In this document: positions 1 through 9,219 of the stretch, piece after piece
Layout of the letters: the number at the start of each line of letters is the position of its first letter
How positions within the stretch are numbered: position 1 is the first letter of the stretch
NCBI GenBank assembly: GCA_017851655.1
Contig: JAFMMH010000004.1
Coordinates: forward strand, 1-57,786
DNA length: 57,786 nt
Direction: 5' to 3'
Origin: Flavobacteriaceae bacterium
Lineage (GTDB): Bacteria > Bacteroidota > Bacteroidia > Flavobacteriales > Flavobacteriaceae
The notes under the pieces: model-generated
Told to the model about the DNA's origin: nothing
The model's input: only the letters and a program-made list of their open reading frames with translations
Databases searched by the model: none
Translations under genes and position numbers: made by a program

Positions 1-8
1 AGAGTGTG

Positions 9-16
9 TACTTTTG
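9..16 (+). promoter_or_regulatory. -7 promoter box, TACTTTTG
   Basis: Exact match to the Bacteroidota -7 consensus TAnnTTTG, 16 nt before the start codon of the RNA methyltransferase gene at 33. The -33 element would lie off the left edge of the window, so it cannot be checked. Confidence 0.6.
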
Positions 17-32
17 TTTTTTCTAACAATTT

Positions 33-569
33 ATGCGCAAACTCAAAAACGAAGAGCTGGATCGAAAATCAGTAGCTGAATTTAAAGCCGCAAAAAAAAT
101 ACCGCTTTGTTTAATTTTAGACAATATAAGGAGCTTAAATAATATCGGATCTGTTTTCCGTTCAGCAGATGCTTTTATGGTGGAAAAAATTTACCTCTGT
201 GGGATCACTGCTAAACCTCCGCACAGAGACATTCATAAAACTGCCCTTGGAGCTACTGAAAATGTGACATGGGAATACGCAGAAAATACTCTGGAAGTAG
301 TGCAAAAATTACAAAATGAGGGGGTTTCCGTTTGGGCGATTGAACAAACCGAACTTGCCACTCCATTAAATGAATTTTATCCTAAAGAAAATATCCCCCA
401 TGCATTTGTGTTTGGCAATGAAGTTCGGGGAGTTGACCAAAAAGTAGTAAATGCCTGTAATCAAGCGCTCGAAATCCCACAATTCGGAACCAAACATTCA
501 TTGAACATTAGTGTGAGTGCAGGTATTGTACTTTGGGATTTCTTTTCTAAAGTGAAGCCCGAATTATAA
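33..569 (+). CDS. TrmH/SpoU-family RNA 2'-O-methyltransferase
   Basis: This 178-aa protein is a SPOUT-class methyltransferase that uses SAM to methylate a ribose 2'-OH in tRNA or rRNA. The three family motifs are visible: the N-terminal NxxxxxNxGxxxRxxD stretch (residues about 31-46), GNEVRGV (about 128) and the knot-forming SLNISVSAG (about 155-163). It is near the minimum length for the family, with no extra RNA-binding domain. The ATG at 33 follows a TAnnTTTG box. The last 23 bp overlap the 3' end of the convergent folK fusion. The substrate cannot be read from sequence; TrmH (tRNA G18) and rRNA targets are both possible. Confidence 0.88.
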   Translation: MRKLKNEELDRKSVAEFKAAKKIPLCLILDNIRSLNNIGSVFRSADAFMVEKIYLCGITAKPPHRDIHKTALGATENVTWEYAENTLEVVQKLQNEGVSVWAIEQTELATPLNEFYPKENIPHAFVFGNEVRGVDQKVVNACNQALEIPQFGTKHSLNISVSAGIVLWDFFSKVKPEL

Positions 570-1662
570 GCCTAAGAATGTCCTGAAAATCATTCTCACT
601 TTTCTCAAAATCCAAACTTTTGGTATCAATAGAGAGCACAGGATATTCTAATTGTGATTTAATCAATTTTAAATAACCCTCTTCAATTTTTTCTAAATAT
701 GTCCTTTTGATTTGCTGCTCATAAGGACGCCCTCTCCTTTTAATTTGTTCAAGTAACTGATCAATATCAGTATACAGGTAAATCAATAAATCTGGTTTTT
801 TTTGCTGAGGATAAATTTTTTCAAAACGATTTCGATAATTTTCAAAGTCTTTTTTATTCAAATTTTGACGTGCAAAAATTAATGACTTTAAAATGGTATA
901 ATCAGAAACGGCATTTGCTTTATTCTGCTGCCAAAATTCCTGCATTTGTAGTAAACGATCATCTAAGAAAAATTGTTCTACCGGCAAGGCATAGACCTCT
1001 GGATCTTTATAAAATTTTTCTAAATATGGATTTTTAGCAAAGGCTTCTTGAAGCAAAGGTACCTTGAAGGTGTTTGCTATTTTTTGAGCAAGGGTAGATT
1101 TGCCAACACCAATATTTCCCACTATAGTGATATAAGAAAATGAATTGAAAATAGATGGAGACCACTTTTTAAATGGAAGTTTTTTTAATTGATCCCGATC
1201 CGTAGATTTATGCAAAAGCTCCTCCACAGTAGCATTTAGTCCTGGATGTAACCAGTACGGTGCAATTTCATGAAGCGGAACCAGAACAAAGTTTCTAAGA
1301 TGAAGTCTTGGATGGGGGAGTATCAAGTTTTTTGCTGAACTCAAAAGGTCACCGTAAAATAACAGATCTATGTCAAGCTGCCTTGCACTATAGCCCGCTG
1401 AACTATTTCTGAAACGTCCCAATTGCTTTTCAATTTTTAAAAAAACGAGAAGTAAAGCCTCAGGAGTAAAATCAGTTTCAATCTCAGCACAAGCGTTATA
1501 AAAAGGAGTGCTTTCAAAACCCCATGCAGGTGTTTCGTATATAGAGGATAGTGTTTTGATTTGAATGGACTGATTTTCAAGCAGAATCAAAGCTTTTTGA
1601 AGCAATTCTAATCGATTGCCCAAATTACTTCCTAAAGATATGATTGCGCGTTGTTTTATCAT
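547..1662 (-). CDS. folK: Bifunctional HPPK (FolK) fused to deoxynucleoside kinase
   Basis: A 371-aa fusion. Residues 1 to about 165 are 6-hydroxymethyl-7,8-dihydropterin pyrophosphokinase of folate synthesis, with SLGSNLGNR at the N-terminus, GRFRNSSAGYSARQLDIDLL and the HPRLHLRNFVLVPL segment. Residues about 175-371 are a P-loop deoxynucleoside kinase (dNK/dAK-dGK type), with GNIGVGKST and the RGRPYEQ arginine/glutamate lid. Both halves look complete. The arrangement is known in Bacteroidota. The 3' end overlaps the RNA methyltransferase gene. Its promoter sits back to back with that of sppA. Whether the kinase prefers purine or pyrimidine deoxynucleosides is not clear from sequence. Confidence 0.92.
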   Translation of the reverse strand: MIKQRAIISLGSNLGNRLELLQKALILLENQSIQIKTLSSIYETPAWGFESTPFYNACAEIETDFTPEALLLVFLKIEKQLGRFRNSSAGYSARQLDIDLLFYGDLLSSAKNLILPHPRLHLRNFVLVPLHEIAPYWLHPGLNATVEELLHKSTDRDQLKKLPFKKWSPSIFNSFSYITIVGNIGVGKSTLAQKIANTFKVPLLQEAFAKNPYLEKFYKDPEVYALPVEQFFLDDRLLQMQEFWQQNKANAVSDYTILKSLIFARQNLNKKDFENYRNRFEKIYPQQKKPDLLIYLYTDIDQLLEQIKRRGRPYEQQIKRTYLEKIEEGYLKLIKSQLEYPVLSIDTKSLDFEKSENDFQDILRLIIRASL

Positions 1663-1680
1663 GTTTCCCTACCTATTGGG

Positions 1681-1688
1681 CAAAGCTA
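1681..1688 (-). promoter_or_regulatory. -7 promoter box for folK fusion, TAGCTTTG
   Basis: Minus-strand TAGCTTTG matches TAnnTTTG exactly. It lies 18 nt upstream of the ATG at 1662. No good -33 TTG is seen at the expected distance. It faces away from the sppA box at 1697-1704. Confidence 0.55.
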
Positions 1689-1696
1689 CAAAACCC

Positions 1697-1704
1697 TATA
1701 TTTG
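1697..1704 (+). promoter_or_regulatory. -7 promoter box for sppA, TATATTTG
   Basis: Exact TAnnTTTG match with a TTG at 1676-1678, 18 nt upstream, as a plausible -33 element. Transcription would begin near 1710, giving a leader of about 14 nt to the ATG at 1724. This decides the sppA start: the in-frame ATGs at 1616, 1640 and 1661 lie upstream of the promoter. Confidence 0.65.
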
Positions 1705-1723
1705 TATCGTTAAAAGTTATTCA

Positions 1724-3490
1724 ATGAATTTTTTTAAAAATTTTCTCGCCTCAGTCTTGGGTTCATTAACAGCCTTTGCTCTATTCTTTGCCATTATTTT
1801 ACTAATTATTTCTGCTTCAGCAAGTCTTCTGGTAGCTCCTTCAGGAGCGAACTCTATCCAACCCAATAGTATTTTAGACCTTAACCTAAACGTTTCTATT
1901 AAAGACCGCAACCCTTCGTTTGACCAAATAGAAATTCTTCTTGAATTAAATGAAGAAGTATTGGGACTTCCTGAGGTTATCAGTGCTATTTACAAAGCAG
2001 CAGCTAACCAAAATATCAAAGGAATTCGGTTACGTTCAGATTATATTAGTATGGGATGGTCTCAAACTAGAAGTATTCGTACTGCGTTACAACACTTTAA
2101 AAAGCAAGGGAAATTCATTTATTCCTACGCAGACATATTAACTCAAAAAGGATATTATTTGGCATCTGTCGCTGATTCAATTTTTTTGAATCCCATTGGG
2201 CTTATTGAATTTAAGGGATTGGCCTCAGAGGTTTTATACTTCAAAGATTTTCAGGATGAGTATGGAGTAAAAATGGAGGTAATTCGCTTAGGCAAATACA
2301 AAAGTGCAGTAGAACCTTACATCGAAAATAAAATGAGTGCTGCCAATCGTTTTCAGATAAAATCATTGCTTACAGATTTGTGGGAAACCCTTCGTAATGA
2401 AATCGGAGCTGAACGAAATCTCAGTCCTGAATCTTTGGATCTCCTTGTTAATCAACATAAAATTGCAACGCCTGAAGATGCATTAAGAGAACAATTAATA
2501 GATGGACTTGGTTATGAATTAGATCTTGAGGATCTCATTAAAAGCAGGCTCCAACAAAAGGAAGAGGAAGAAATTCATTTCACATCTATTAATGATATCA
2601 ATCAATCAGTACCAGACTACAATACCGAAATTAAAGATCGTATCGCTATTGTTTATGCTAATGGACCCATACTTTATGGCGAAGGAACTGAAAGTACAAT
2701 AGCCCAAGGCGTATTTGTAGAAACCCTCGAAGAATTAGCGAAAGACAATATGGTAAAAGCAGTAGTACTTCGTGTAAATTCCCCCGGGGGGAGTGCACTA
2801 ACCTCTGAGCTTTTATGGCAAAGTATTCAACAACTAAAGCAGCAAAAACCCGTATTAGTCTCTATGGGAAATGTAGCCGCTTCTGGTGGATATTATATAG
2901 CCGCTGGTGCAGATCAAATTTTTGCTGATCCATTAACTATAACGGGTTCTATAGGGGTTTTTGCTACACTTCCTAATGCAAGCGGCTTCGTTGAAAATAT
3001 GGGTATTCATGTAGAAAAAGTTGAAACACATCCTGATGCACTAGGCTATAGCGTTTTTCAGCCCATATCTGAGGCTTTTAAAATGCAAACAAAAAAAGGG
3101 ATAATAAATACTTACACTACCTTTAAAAAAAGAGTATCAGACGGACGTGATTTAAATGAAGTTGCAGTTGAAAATATCTCACAAGGACGAGTTTGGACTG
3201 GAAAACAAGCTTTAGAAATCGGTCTAATTGATTCTATCGGTGGACTTCAAGAAACCATAGTCGCTGCTGCAAAACTTGCAGGTATTGAGCAGTATAACGA
3301 GGTAGATTATCCAAAATTTGAAAAAGATATTTCTTCCTTTCTTGGAGGCATGAACATCTCCCTAGGTATTGCTGATTTTTGGAACCTCTTTTTACCTAAT
3401 CAACTTAAACCTCACTGGAATAGAATTCAAGAGAGTAACCCAGCTTCACTAATGCAGCTGAGACTTCCTTATGAACTAAATATTCATTAG
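1724..3490 (+). CDS. sppA: Signal peptide peptidase SppA, 67-kDa type
   Basis: The 588-aa protein is a membrane-anchored serine protease that clears cleaved signal peptides. One N-terminal membrane helix (residues about 8-30) is followed by two tandem ClpP/crotonase-like domains, as in E. coli SppA. The general-base lysine is in RLGKYKSAVEPY of the first half, and the nucleophilic serine is in MGNVAASGGYYIA of the second half. The frame is open upstream to 1616, but the start at 1724 is chosen because it places the hydrophobic anchor at the N-terminus and follows a TAnnTTTG promoter. The next gene starts one base after the stop, so yhhQ and rluF are probably co-transcribed. Confidence 0.93.
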   Translation: MNFFKNFLASVLGSLTAFALFFAIILLIISASASLLVAPSGANSIQPNSILDLNLNVSIKDRNPSFDQIEILLELNEEVLGLPEVISAIYKAAANQNIKGIRLRSDYISMGWSQTRSIRTALQHFKKQGKFIYSYADILTQKGYYLASVADSIFLNPIGLIEFKGLASEVLYFKDFQDEYGVKMEVIRLGKYKSAVEPYIENKMSAANRFQIKSLLTDLWETLRNEIGAERNLSPESLDLLVNQHKIATPEDALREQLIDGLGYELDLEDLIKSRLQQKEEEEIHFTSINDINQSVPDYNTEIKDRIAIVYANGPILYGEGTESTIAQGVFVETLEELAKDNMVKAVVLRVNSPGGSALTSELLWQSIQQLKQQKPVLVSMGNVAASGGYYIAAGADQIFADPLTITGSIGVFATLPNASGFVENMGIHVEKVETHPDALGYSVFQPISEAFKMQTKKGIINTYTTFKKRVSDGRDLNEVAVENISQGRVWTGKQALEIGLIDSIGGLQETIVAAAKLAGIEQYNEVDYPKFEKDISSFLGGMNISLGIADFWNLFLPNQLKPHWNRIQESNPASLMQLRLPYELNIH

Positions 3491-3491
3491 A

Positions 3492-4193
3492 ATGACAGAA
3501 CAAAAAATTGAACTTGCTAAAAAAATATACCTTTATCTTGCAGGACTTTTTATCACTTCTCTAGTTGTTTCTAATCTCATCTTTCAAAAATTTTTTTACT
3601 GGAGACCTTTTGAAATGTCTGTTTTTGGAAATCAACTTTTTGAACTTTCAGTTGGGATTCTTCCCTACCCTATTACCTTCTTAATCACCGATTTAATCTC
3701 TGAAATTTATGGGAAGAAAAAAGCCAATCAGGTCGTCGTAGCAGGTATTTTTGCTTCCTTTTTCTCCATGGGAATTTTGTGGATGGCGAATATCGTACCT
3801 GCACTAGAAAACTCACCAATTGATGACAATACTTTTCAAAAAGTATTTGCGCTTTCTCCAATTGCAGTGCTTGCCTCCATGATGGCTTACTTGAGTGCAC
3901 AATTTGTAGACATACGCTTGTATCATTTCTGGAAAAAACGCACCAAAGGACGCATGCTTTGGTTGCGTAACAACTTTTCAACATTTAGCTCTCAATTCAT
4001 AGACACTGTTTCTGTAATTAGCCTTTTATGCCTATTTGGTGTTTTGGAATGGAAACTCTTTTGGGGCTTGGTACTCTCGGGTTTTCTTTTTAAAGTTTTA
4101 GTTGCTGCACTTGACACTCCTTTACTTTATTTTTTTGTTTACCTGTTCCGAAAAAAATTTGATTTAAAACCCACTGATGAAATTGAAATTTAA
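3492..4193 (+). CDS. yhhQ: Queuosine precursor transporter, YhhQ family
   Basis: This 233-aa integral membrane protein has about six hydrophobic segments and matches the YhhQ/QPTR (former DUF165) family, which imports queuosine precursors such as preQ0 or preQ1. The family signature PITFLITDLISEIYGKKKA is near residue 58. Length is typical. It starts one base after the sppA stop and ends three bases before rluF. The neighbourhood (RNA methyltransferase, pseudouridine synthase) is RNA-modification themed, which fits a supplier of tRNA queuosine. Confidence 0.88.
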   Translation: MTEQKIELAKKIYLYLAGLFITSLVVSNLIFQKFFYWRPFEMSVFGNQLFELSVGILPYPITFLITDLISEIYGKKKANQVVVAGIFASFFSMGILWMANIVPALENSPIDDNTFQKVFALSPIAVLASMMAYLSAQFVDIRLYHFWKKRTKGRMLWLRNNFSTFSSQFIDTVSVISLLCLFGVLEWKLFWGLVLSGFLFKVLVAALDTPLLYFFVYLFRKKFDLKPTDEIEI

Positions 4194-4196
4194 ACT

Positions 4197-4931
4197 ATGG
4201 ATATTGATAATCAAGAGGTAAGACTAAATAAATATTTAAGTGAAATTGGGCATTGTTCAAGACGTGCAGCAGATAAACTAATAGATGCTGGACGAATACA
4301 AGTCAATGGGCAGAAAGTGGTAATGGGACAAAAAGTTACGTCAAAAGATCGCATTGAAGTTGATGGTATATTAGTGGAAGATCACAGAGAACGAAATGTG
4401 TATTTGGCTTTTAATAAACCCGTAGGTATTGTTTGTACTACAGATACGCGAGTAGAAAAAGATAATATCATCGATTATATCAATTACCCTTCCAGGATTT
4501 TTCCAATAGGGAGATTAGACAAACCTAGCGAGGGCTTAATTTTATTGACCAATGATGGAGATATTGTCAATAAAATTTTACGTGCCAGAAACAATCATGA
4601 AAAGGAATACATCGTCACGGTAAACAAACCTATCACTGAGGAATTTATTGAAAAAATGGCCAATGGTATCCCAATTTTAGATACGGTAACTAGAAAATGT
4701 GAGGTTAAACAATTACATAAAAAAGAATTTAGAATCGTATTGACACAGGGATTAAATAGACAAATCAGACGGATGTGTGAGTATTTAGACTATCGTGTAG
4801 TAAAACTCAGGAGAGTCCGAATAATGAATATTGATTTAAATATTGGAGTAGGTAAATATCGTGATTTGACCAAAAAGGAGTTGAATGAGTTAAATCAACT
4901 ATTGGCTGAATCAGAAAAGCATATAGATTAA
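4197..4931 (+). CDS. rluF: 23S rRNA pseudouridine synthase, RluF-like
   Basis: The 244-aa protein has an N-terminal S4 RNA-binding domain (residues about 8-60, VRLNKYLSEIGHCSRRAADKL) and an RsuA/RluB/E/F catalytic domain. The catalytic aspartate is in PIGRLDKPSEGLILLTND, and the late motif GLNRQIRRMCEYL is present. The overall pattern is closest to RluF, which makes pseudouridine at 23S U2604, though RluB or RluE activity cannot be excluded by eye. It is the last gene of the sppA-yhhQ-rluF run. Its TAA interlocks with the TAA of the convergent DUF2797 gene in the 4-bp sequence TTAA. Confidence 0.88.
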   Translation: MDIDNQEVRLNKYLSEIGHCSRRAADKLIDAGRIQVNGQKVVMGQKVTSKDRIEVDGILVEDHRERNVYLAFNKPVGIVCTTDTRVEKDNIIDYINYPSRIFPIGRLDKPSEGLILLTNDGDIVNKILRARNNHEKEYIVTVNKPITEEFIEKMANGIPILDTVTRKCEVKQLHKKEFRIVLTQGLNRQIRRMCEYLDYRVVKLRRVRIMNIDLNIGVGKYRDLTKKELNELNQLLAESEKHID

Positions 4932-5722
4932 ATTATCGAGAGTTTCACACATTGACCCTCATTAGAACGCACATTAAAAACAGTAGCATCCTCAAAAATT
5001 AAATACTGCCCTTTAATCCCCATTAATTTTCCTTCAAATAGTGGCGTTTTAACAAGGTTTAAACTTTTTACTTTTTCTGGATATTGGAGTACTGGAAATT
5101 CTAAATCTTGTATTTCATTGGGTTCATGAATAATGTAGGGTTTTAAGTCTTTAGGAATTCCTTCCAAGGCTTGGTTTCGTGCTTCTTCCCAATTGATGGG
5201 TTCCGCATCATTTTGCAACATTTTTCTCCAATTTGTTTTGTCAGAAAAAAAATTTTTGAGAGCCACCTCACCGATACCAGCAAGATAGCGATTAGGCACT
5301 TCTAAAAGTACAGTTGCTTGATGAGCCCCTTGGTCAATCCATCGTGTAGGCAGTTGGCTTTTACGTGTAACTCCAACTTTTAGATGACTGCTTAAAGCCA
5401 GATATACCACATGTGGCTGCAATTGCATTTTAGACTCGTATTCTAAATCTCTATCCTCCTGTCCTAAATGTGCTTTGCTGAGTTCCGGACGCATTATCCA
5501 ATCTCCAGTGGCTGGACTATCAAAAAAACAAGATTGACAAAATCCTTGTCTAAAAATTGATTTATCCAAACCACAATTTAGACATTGTGAACCGTTATGG
5601 GTGATTTGAATCATTTTACCCAAAAGCTGGTTGACGTGAAGATAGCCTGATTCAACATCTAAAAAGTAGTTGATAGGTTGTGAATTTTCAGTCTGCATTT
5701 TTTTTAAGGTTGCCTGAAACAT
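4928..5722 (-). CDS. DUF2797 protein with zinc-finger cysteines and GIY-YIG-like segment
   Basis: This 264-aa cytoplasmic protein resembles the DUF2797 family, whose function is not established. A four-cysteine cluster (CLNCG and CQSC, residues about 47-71) should bind zinc. Further on (about 115-175), VVYLALSSHLKVGVTR, then RWIDQGA, then a glutamate in GIGEVALKNFF, follow the order of the GIY-YIG nuclease core, with VYL in place of GIY. There is no signal peptide. The start at 5722 is used; a second ATG at 5698 is possible. It shares a palindromic TAAATTTA promoter candidate with the divergent GH3 gene. Confidence 0.7.
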   Translation of the reverse strand: MFQATLKKMQTENSQPINYFLDVESGYLHVNQLLGKMIQITHNGSQCLNCGLDKSIFRQGFCQSCFFDSPATGDWIMRPELSKAHLGQEDRDLEYESKMQLQPHVVYLALSSHLKVGVTRKSQLPTRWIDQGAHQATVLLEVPNRYLAGIGEVALKNFFSDKTNWRKMLQNDAEPINWEEARNQALEGIPKDLKPYIIHEPNEIQDLEFPVLQYPEKVKSLNLVKTPLFEGKLMGIKGQYLIFEDATVFNVRSNEGQCVKLSII

Positions 5723-5740
5723 GTACTGAGGAATATTATT

Positions 5741-5748
5741 TAAATTTA
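5741..5748. promoter_or_regulatory. Palindromic TAAATTTA, possible shared -7 box
   Basis: The 50-bp gap between the divergent DUF2797 and GH3 genes contains TAAATTTA, which differs from TAnnTTTG only at the last base and reads the same on both strands. It could act as the -7 element in both directions. Weak evidence; no clear -33 TTG. Confidence 0.3.
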
Positions 5749-5772
5749 CAGTCCTAAGTTAACGATAATTTT

Positions 5773-7287
5773 ATGCCCACTTCACTATTTAATTCGATTG
5801 CTTCTTGGATACTCAAAAAAAGAATTCATCAAATGGAACTTTTTATGAAATACCCTCAAGAAGTGCAAGAAGAATTACTTCGTGAATTAATTAGTACAGC
5901 TCAAAATACTGAAATGGGAATTCGGTATGGGTTTAAGAATATCAAAAATTATCAGGAATTCAAAGCAGAAGTTCCTTTAAGCTCCTATGAATCTATAGCA
6001 TCTCAAATTGAACGTTGTCGGAATGGTACTCAGAATATTTTCTGGCCATCACCTATCAAATGGTTTGCCAAGTCAAGTGGGACAACTAATGCAAAAAGCA
6101 AGTATATTCCTGTAAGTACAGAAGCTTTAGAGAATTGTCATTACAAAGCTGGAAAAGATATGTTATCGCTCTATTTTAACAACAATCCAGACTCGCAATT
6201 GTTAAGTGGTAAATGCCTTCGATTAGGAGGTAGTCATGAGCTTTACAATGAAAATAACAGTTATTTTGGAGATTTATCAGCAATCATAATTCAAAACCTC
6301 CCTTTTTGGGCAGAATTGGGGAGTACCCCCAGCAATAAAACCTCATTAATACCGAAATGGGGTGACAAAATGAACGCGATAATCACTGAAACGATCCCAG
6401 AGAAGGTTACTAGTCTTGCAGGTGTACCTTCATGGATGCTCATCCTTCTTCAAAAGGTACTCCAGGAGACAGAAAACAAAACCATTACAGAGGTATGGCC
6501 CGACATTGAAGTCTATTTTCACGGGGGAGTAAGTTTTAAACCATATCGGGAATTATATCAAAAATTACTCCCAAAAGATAACTTTCATTTTTATGAAATT
6601 TACAATGCTTCAGAAGGCTTCTTCGGTATTCAGGACAGAAATGATGCTGACGACTTATTATTGATGCTTGACTATGGAATTTTTTATGAATTTATTCCAT
6701 TTTATCCCAGTGGACCTGCAAATGAAGATGAAATCATTTCCTTATCCGAAGTTAAACTCAATACTAATTATGAACTTGTGATCACTACAAATGCCGGGCT
6801 GTGGCGTTATAGAATTGGGGACACTATCCGTTTTACTTGCCTTTCACCATATCGGATCCAAGTTACTGGAAGAACAAAACATCACATCAATGCTTTTGGA
6901 GAAGAACTGATTATCGACAATGCTGAAAGGGCCATAGCAACAGTAAGTACTCAAACTCAAAGTATTGTTTCTAATTACAGTGCTGCACCTATATTTATGA
7001 ACAATAATACGAAGGGAGCACACGAATGGATTGTAGAATTTGAAAAAGAACCTAAAGATATTGAGTTGTTTTCAAGACTTTTAGACGAATCTCTTCAAAA
7101 TGAAAATTCAGATTATGAAGCAAAACGGAATTCAACTCTAGAACCTCTTCGCCTTCACTTGGCAAAGACTGGATTATTTTATCAATGGCTATCAAAAAAA
7201 AATAAACTTGGTGGACAACACAAAGTGCCGCGTCTTTCAAATACAAGAGAACTTTTAGAGGAACTTTTAAAAATGAATACGTCTTAG
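5773..7287 (+). CDS. GH3-family acyl-adenylate/amido synthetase-like protein
   Basis: This 504-aa protein belongs to the GH3 superfamily, named for plant auxin-responsive amido synthetases, which adenylate an acyl acid and transfer it to an amino acid. Visible landmarks are the ATP-binding loop [18 protein letters not shown] (residues about 100-117), YNASEGFFG in the middle, and [13 protein letters not shown] followed by [14 protein letters not shown] towards the C-terminal domain. The bacterial members are widespread in Bacteroidota, and their substrates are largely unknown. The gene stands alone; its TAG overlaps the clpX TAA at the 3' side. Confidence 0.85.
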   Translation: MPTSLFNSIASWILKKRIHQMELFMKYPQEVQEELLRELISTAQNTEMGIRYGFKNIKNYQEFKAEVPLSSYESIASQIERCRNGTQNIFWPSPIKWFAKSSGTTNAKSKYIPVSTEALENCHYKAGKDMLSLYFNNNPDSQLLSGKCLRLGGSHELYNENNSYFGDLSAIIIQNLPFWAELGSTPSNKTSLIPKWGDKMNAIITETIPEKVTSLAGVPSWMLILLQKVLQETENKTITEVWPDIEVYFHGGVSFKPYRELYQKLLPKDNFHFYEIYNASEGFFGIQDRNDADDLLLMLDYGIFYEFIPFYPSGPANEDEIISLSEVKLNTNYELVITTNAGLWRYRIGDTIRFTCLSPYRIQVTGRTKHHINAFGEELIIDNAERAIATVSTQTQSIVSNYSAAPIFMNNNTKGAHEWIVEFEKEPKDIELFSRLLDESLQNENSDYEAKRNSTLEPLRLHLAKTGLFYQWLSKKNKLGGQHKVPRLSNTRELLEELLKMNTS

Positions 7288-8519
7288 GAAACTACTTTGA
7301 GCTTAGGCAACTCAATTTTAGAAAGTTTCTGATCTGCATATTGTTTGGTGACTTTCAATGATTTCACTCCGGAATTAGGCAATTCAAACATGGCATCATT
7401 TAATACCGCCTCACATAGAGAACGGAGTCCACGAGCACCCAACTTATACTCCATTGCTTTCTCTACAATATATTCCAAAGCTCCTGCTGTGAATTGTAGT
7501 TTAATATCATCCATTTCAAAGAGTTGGATATACTGTTTCACCAATGCATTTTTGGGAGCAGTTAATATTTCTAGCAAGGTTGTTTTATCTAGTGGGGTCA
7601 TGTATGTCAGTACAGGAAGCCTTCCTATGATCTCTGGAATCAGACCGAAAGACCGAACATCACGTGGAGTGATGTATTGCAGCATATTTTCCTTGTCCAT
7701 CTTGTTCTGCTCCAGGGTAGTTTTATAACCTATAGCTTGAAGGTTTAATCTTTTGTTAATGTGTCTTTCCACACCATCAAAAGCTCCTCCAGCAATAAAC
7801 AAGATATTGGAAGTATCCACTTCAATAAATTTCTGATCAGGATGTTTTCTTCCTCCTTTGGGTGGAACATTTACAACTGTACCCTCCAAAAGTTTTAGTA
7901 AAGCTTGTTGAACCCCCTCACCAGATACATCTCTAGTGATTGATGGGTTGTCGCTTTTTCTAGCAATTTTATCAATTTCATCAATAAATACAATCCCTCT
8001 TTGAGCTTTTACTACATCATAATCTGCAGCTTGAAGTAAGCGGGATAAGATACTTTCTACATCTTCACCCACATAACCCGCCTCTGTTAGGACTGTGGCA
8101 TCCACAATCGCCAAAGGCACCTTAAGCATCCGAGCTATGGTTTGCGCCAAAAGAGTTTTTCCAGTACCTGTAGGGCCAACAATTAAAACGTTACTTTTTT
8201 GAATCTCAACAGCTTCATTTTCTTTAGTGGTCTTTTGAGATAATCGTTTATAATGATTGTAAACAGCTACAGAAAGGACTCTTTTTGGAGCCTCTTGACC
8301 AATCACATAGGTATCTAAAAAAGATTTGATCTCCTTTGGTGGCTTGAGTTCAATTTGTTCTACTTCTGCAGCCTTTTCGTCATTGGTTTCTTCTTGTACA
8401 ATTCCATGAGCTTGAGTAATGCACCGATCACAAATATGTGCGTCTAATCCTGCAATAAGCAATTGAGTTTCGGGTTTTGGCCTTCCACAAAACGAACAAT
8501 TTAAATCGGGTTTACTCAT
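7284..8519 (-). CDS. clpX: ATP-dependent Clp protease ATP-binding subunit ClpX
   Basis: The 411-aa AAA+ unfoldase recognises tagged or unfolded proteins and feeds them to ClpP. The N-terminal C4 zinc domain is complete (CSFCG and CDRC). Walker A is GPTGTGKT, the pore-loop region contains GYVGEDVE, and Walker B is [10 protein letters not shown]. Length is typical. It starts 3 bp after the clpP stop, and the tig-clpP-clpX order is a widely conserved operon. The stop codon interlocks with that of the convergent GH3 gene. Confidence 0.97.
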   Translation of the reverse strand: MSKPDLNCSFCGRPKPETQLLIAGLDAHICDRCITQAHGIVQEETNDEKAAEVEQIELKPPKEIKSFLDTYVIGQEAPKRVLSVAVYNHYKRLSQKTTKENEAVEIQKSNVLIVGPTGTGKTLLAQTIARMLKVPLAIVDATVLTEAGYVGEDVESILSRLLQAADYDVVKAQRGIVFIDEIDKIARKSDNPSITRDVSGEGVQQALLKLLEGTVVNVPPKGGRKHPDQKFIEVDTSNILFIAGGAFDGVERHINKRLNLQAIGYKTTLEQNKMDKENMLQYITPRDVRSFGLIPEIIGRLPVLTYMTPLDKTTLLEILTAPKNALVKQYIQLFEMDDIKLQFTAGALEYIVEKAMEYKLGARGLRSLCEAVLNDAMFELPNSGVKSLKVTKQYADQKLSKIELPKLKVVS

Positions 8520-8522
8520 GGT

Positions 8523-9188
8523 TTATTTTGTAGTATTTTCTAGAACTTCATCTACCATTCCGTAGATTTTAGCCTCCTCGGCCTTCATCCAATAGTCACG
8601 GTCACTGTCATGTGTTACTTTTTCCATATTCTGACCAGAATGCTTGGAGATTATTTGATACAATTCATCCTTTAATTTCAAAATTTCTCTTGTCGTGATT
8701 TCAATATCAGATGCTTGACCTTGAGCCCCTCCTAATGGCTGATGAATCATGACTCTTGCATGAGGTAATGCAGAACGTTTACCTTCATGACCTGCACACA
8801 ATAATACTGCACCCATTGAAGCTGCAATACCCGTACAAATTGTAGCTACGTTTGGCGTTATAAATTGCATCGTATCATAAATCCCAAGTCCAGCATATAC
8901 GCCTCCCCCAGGAGAGTTTATGTACATCTGGATATCTCTGTTGGCATCCGTACTTTGTAAAAACAAAAGCTGTGCCTGAATTATGTTAGCAACATTATCG
9001 TCAATAGCGGTTCCTAAAAACATTATACGGTCCATCATCAAACGGGAAAAAACATCCATCTGAGCAACATTCAGTTGGCGTTCTTCAATAATATAAGGCG
9101 TCATACTACTCACAATTTTGTCGTAGTACATCGCATTAATTCCGTGATGTTTGGTTGCGTACTTTTTGAATTCTTTACCGTAGTTCAT
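8523..9188 (-). CDS. clpP: ATP-dependent Clp protease proteolytic subunit ClpP
   Basis: The 221-aa serine peptidase forms the tetradecameric barrel that degrades substrates delivered by ClpX. The nucleophile serine is in CTGIAASMGAVL and the catalytic histidine in ARVMIHQPLGG. The reading frame stays open upstream to 9257, but that would overlap tig. The ATG at 9188 (MNYGKEFKKY) gives the normal length for a Bacteroidota ClpP and a 31-bp gap after tig. Co-transcribed with tig and clpX. Confidence 0.96.
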   Translation of the reverse strand: MNYGKEFKKYATKHHGINAMYYDKIVSSMTPYIIEERQLNVAQMDVFSRLMMDRIMFLGTAIDDNVANIIQAQLLFLQSTDANRDIQMYINSPGGGVYAGLGIYDTMQFITPNVATICTGIAASMGAVLLCAGHEGKRSALPHARVMIHQPLGGAQGQASDIEITTREILKLKDELYQIISKHSGQNMEKVTHDSDRDYWMKAEEAKIYGMVDEVLENTTK

Positions 9189-9219
9189 CGTATAAGTTTT
9201 ATTAAAAATAAGGAAAATA

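Noticed and set aside
1616-1723. Longer N-terminus for SppA from the ATG at 1616
   Set aside because: It would start inside folK and upstream of the promoter; the ATG at 1724 puts the membrane anchor at the N-terminus.
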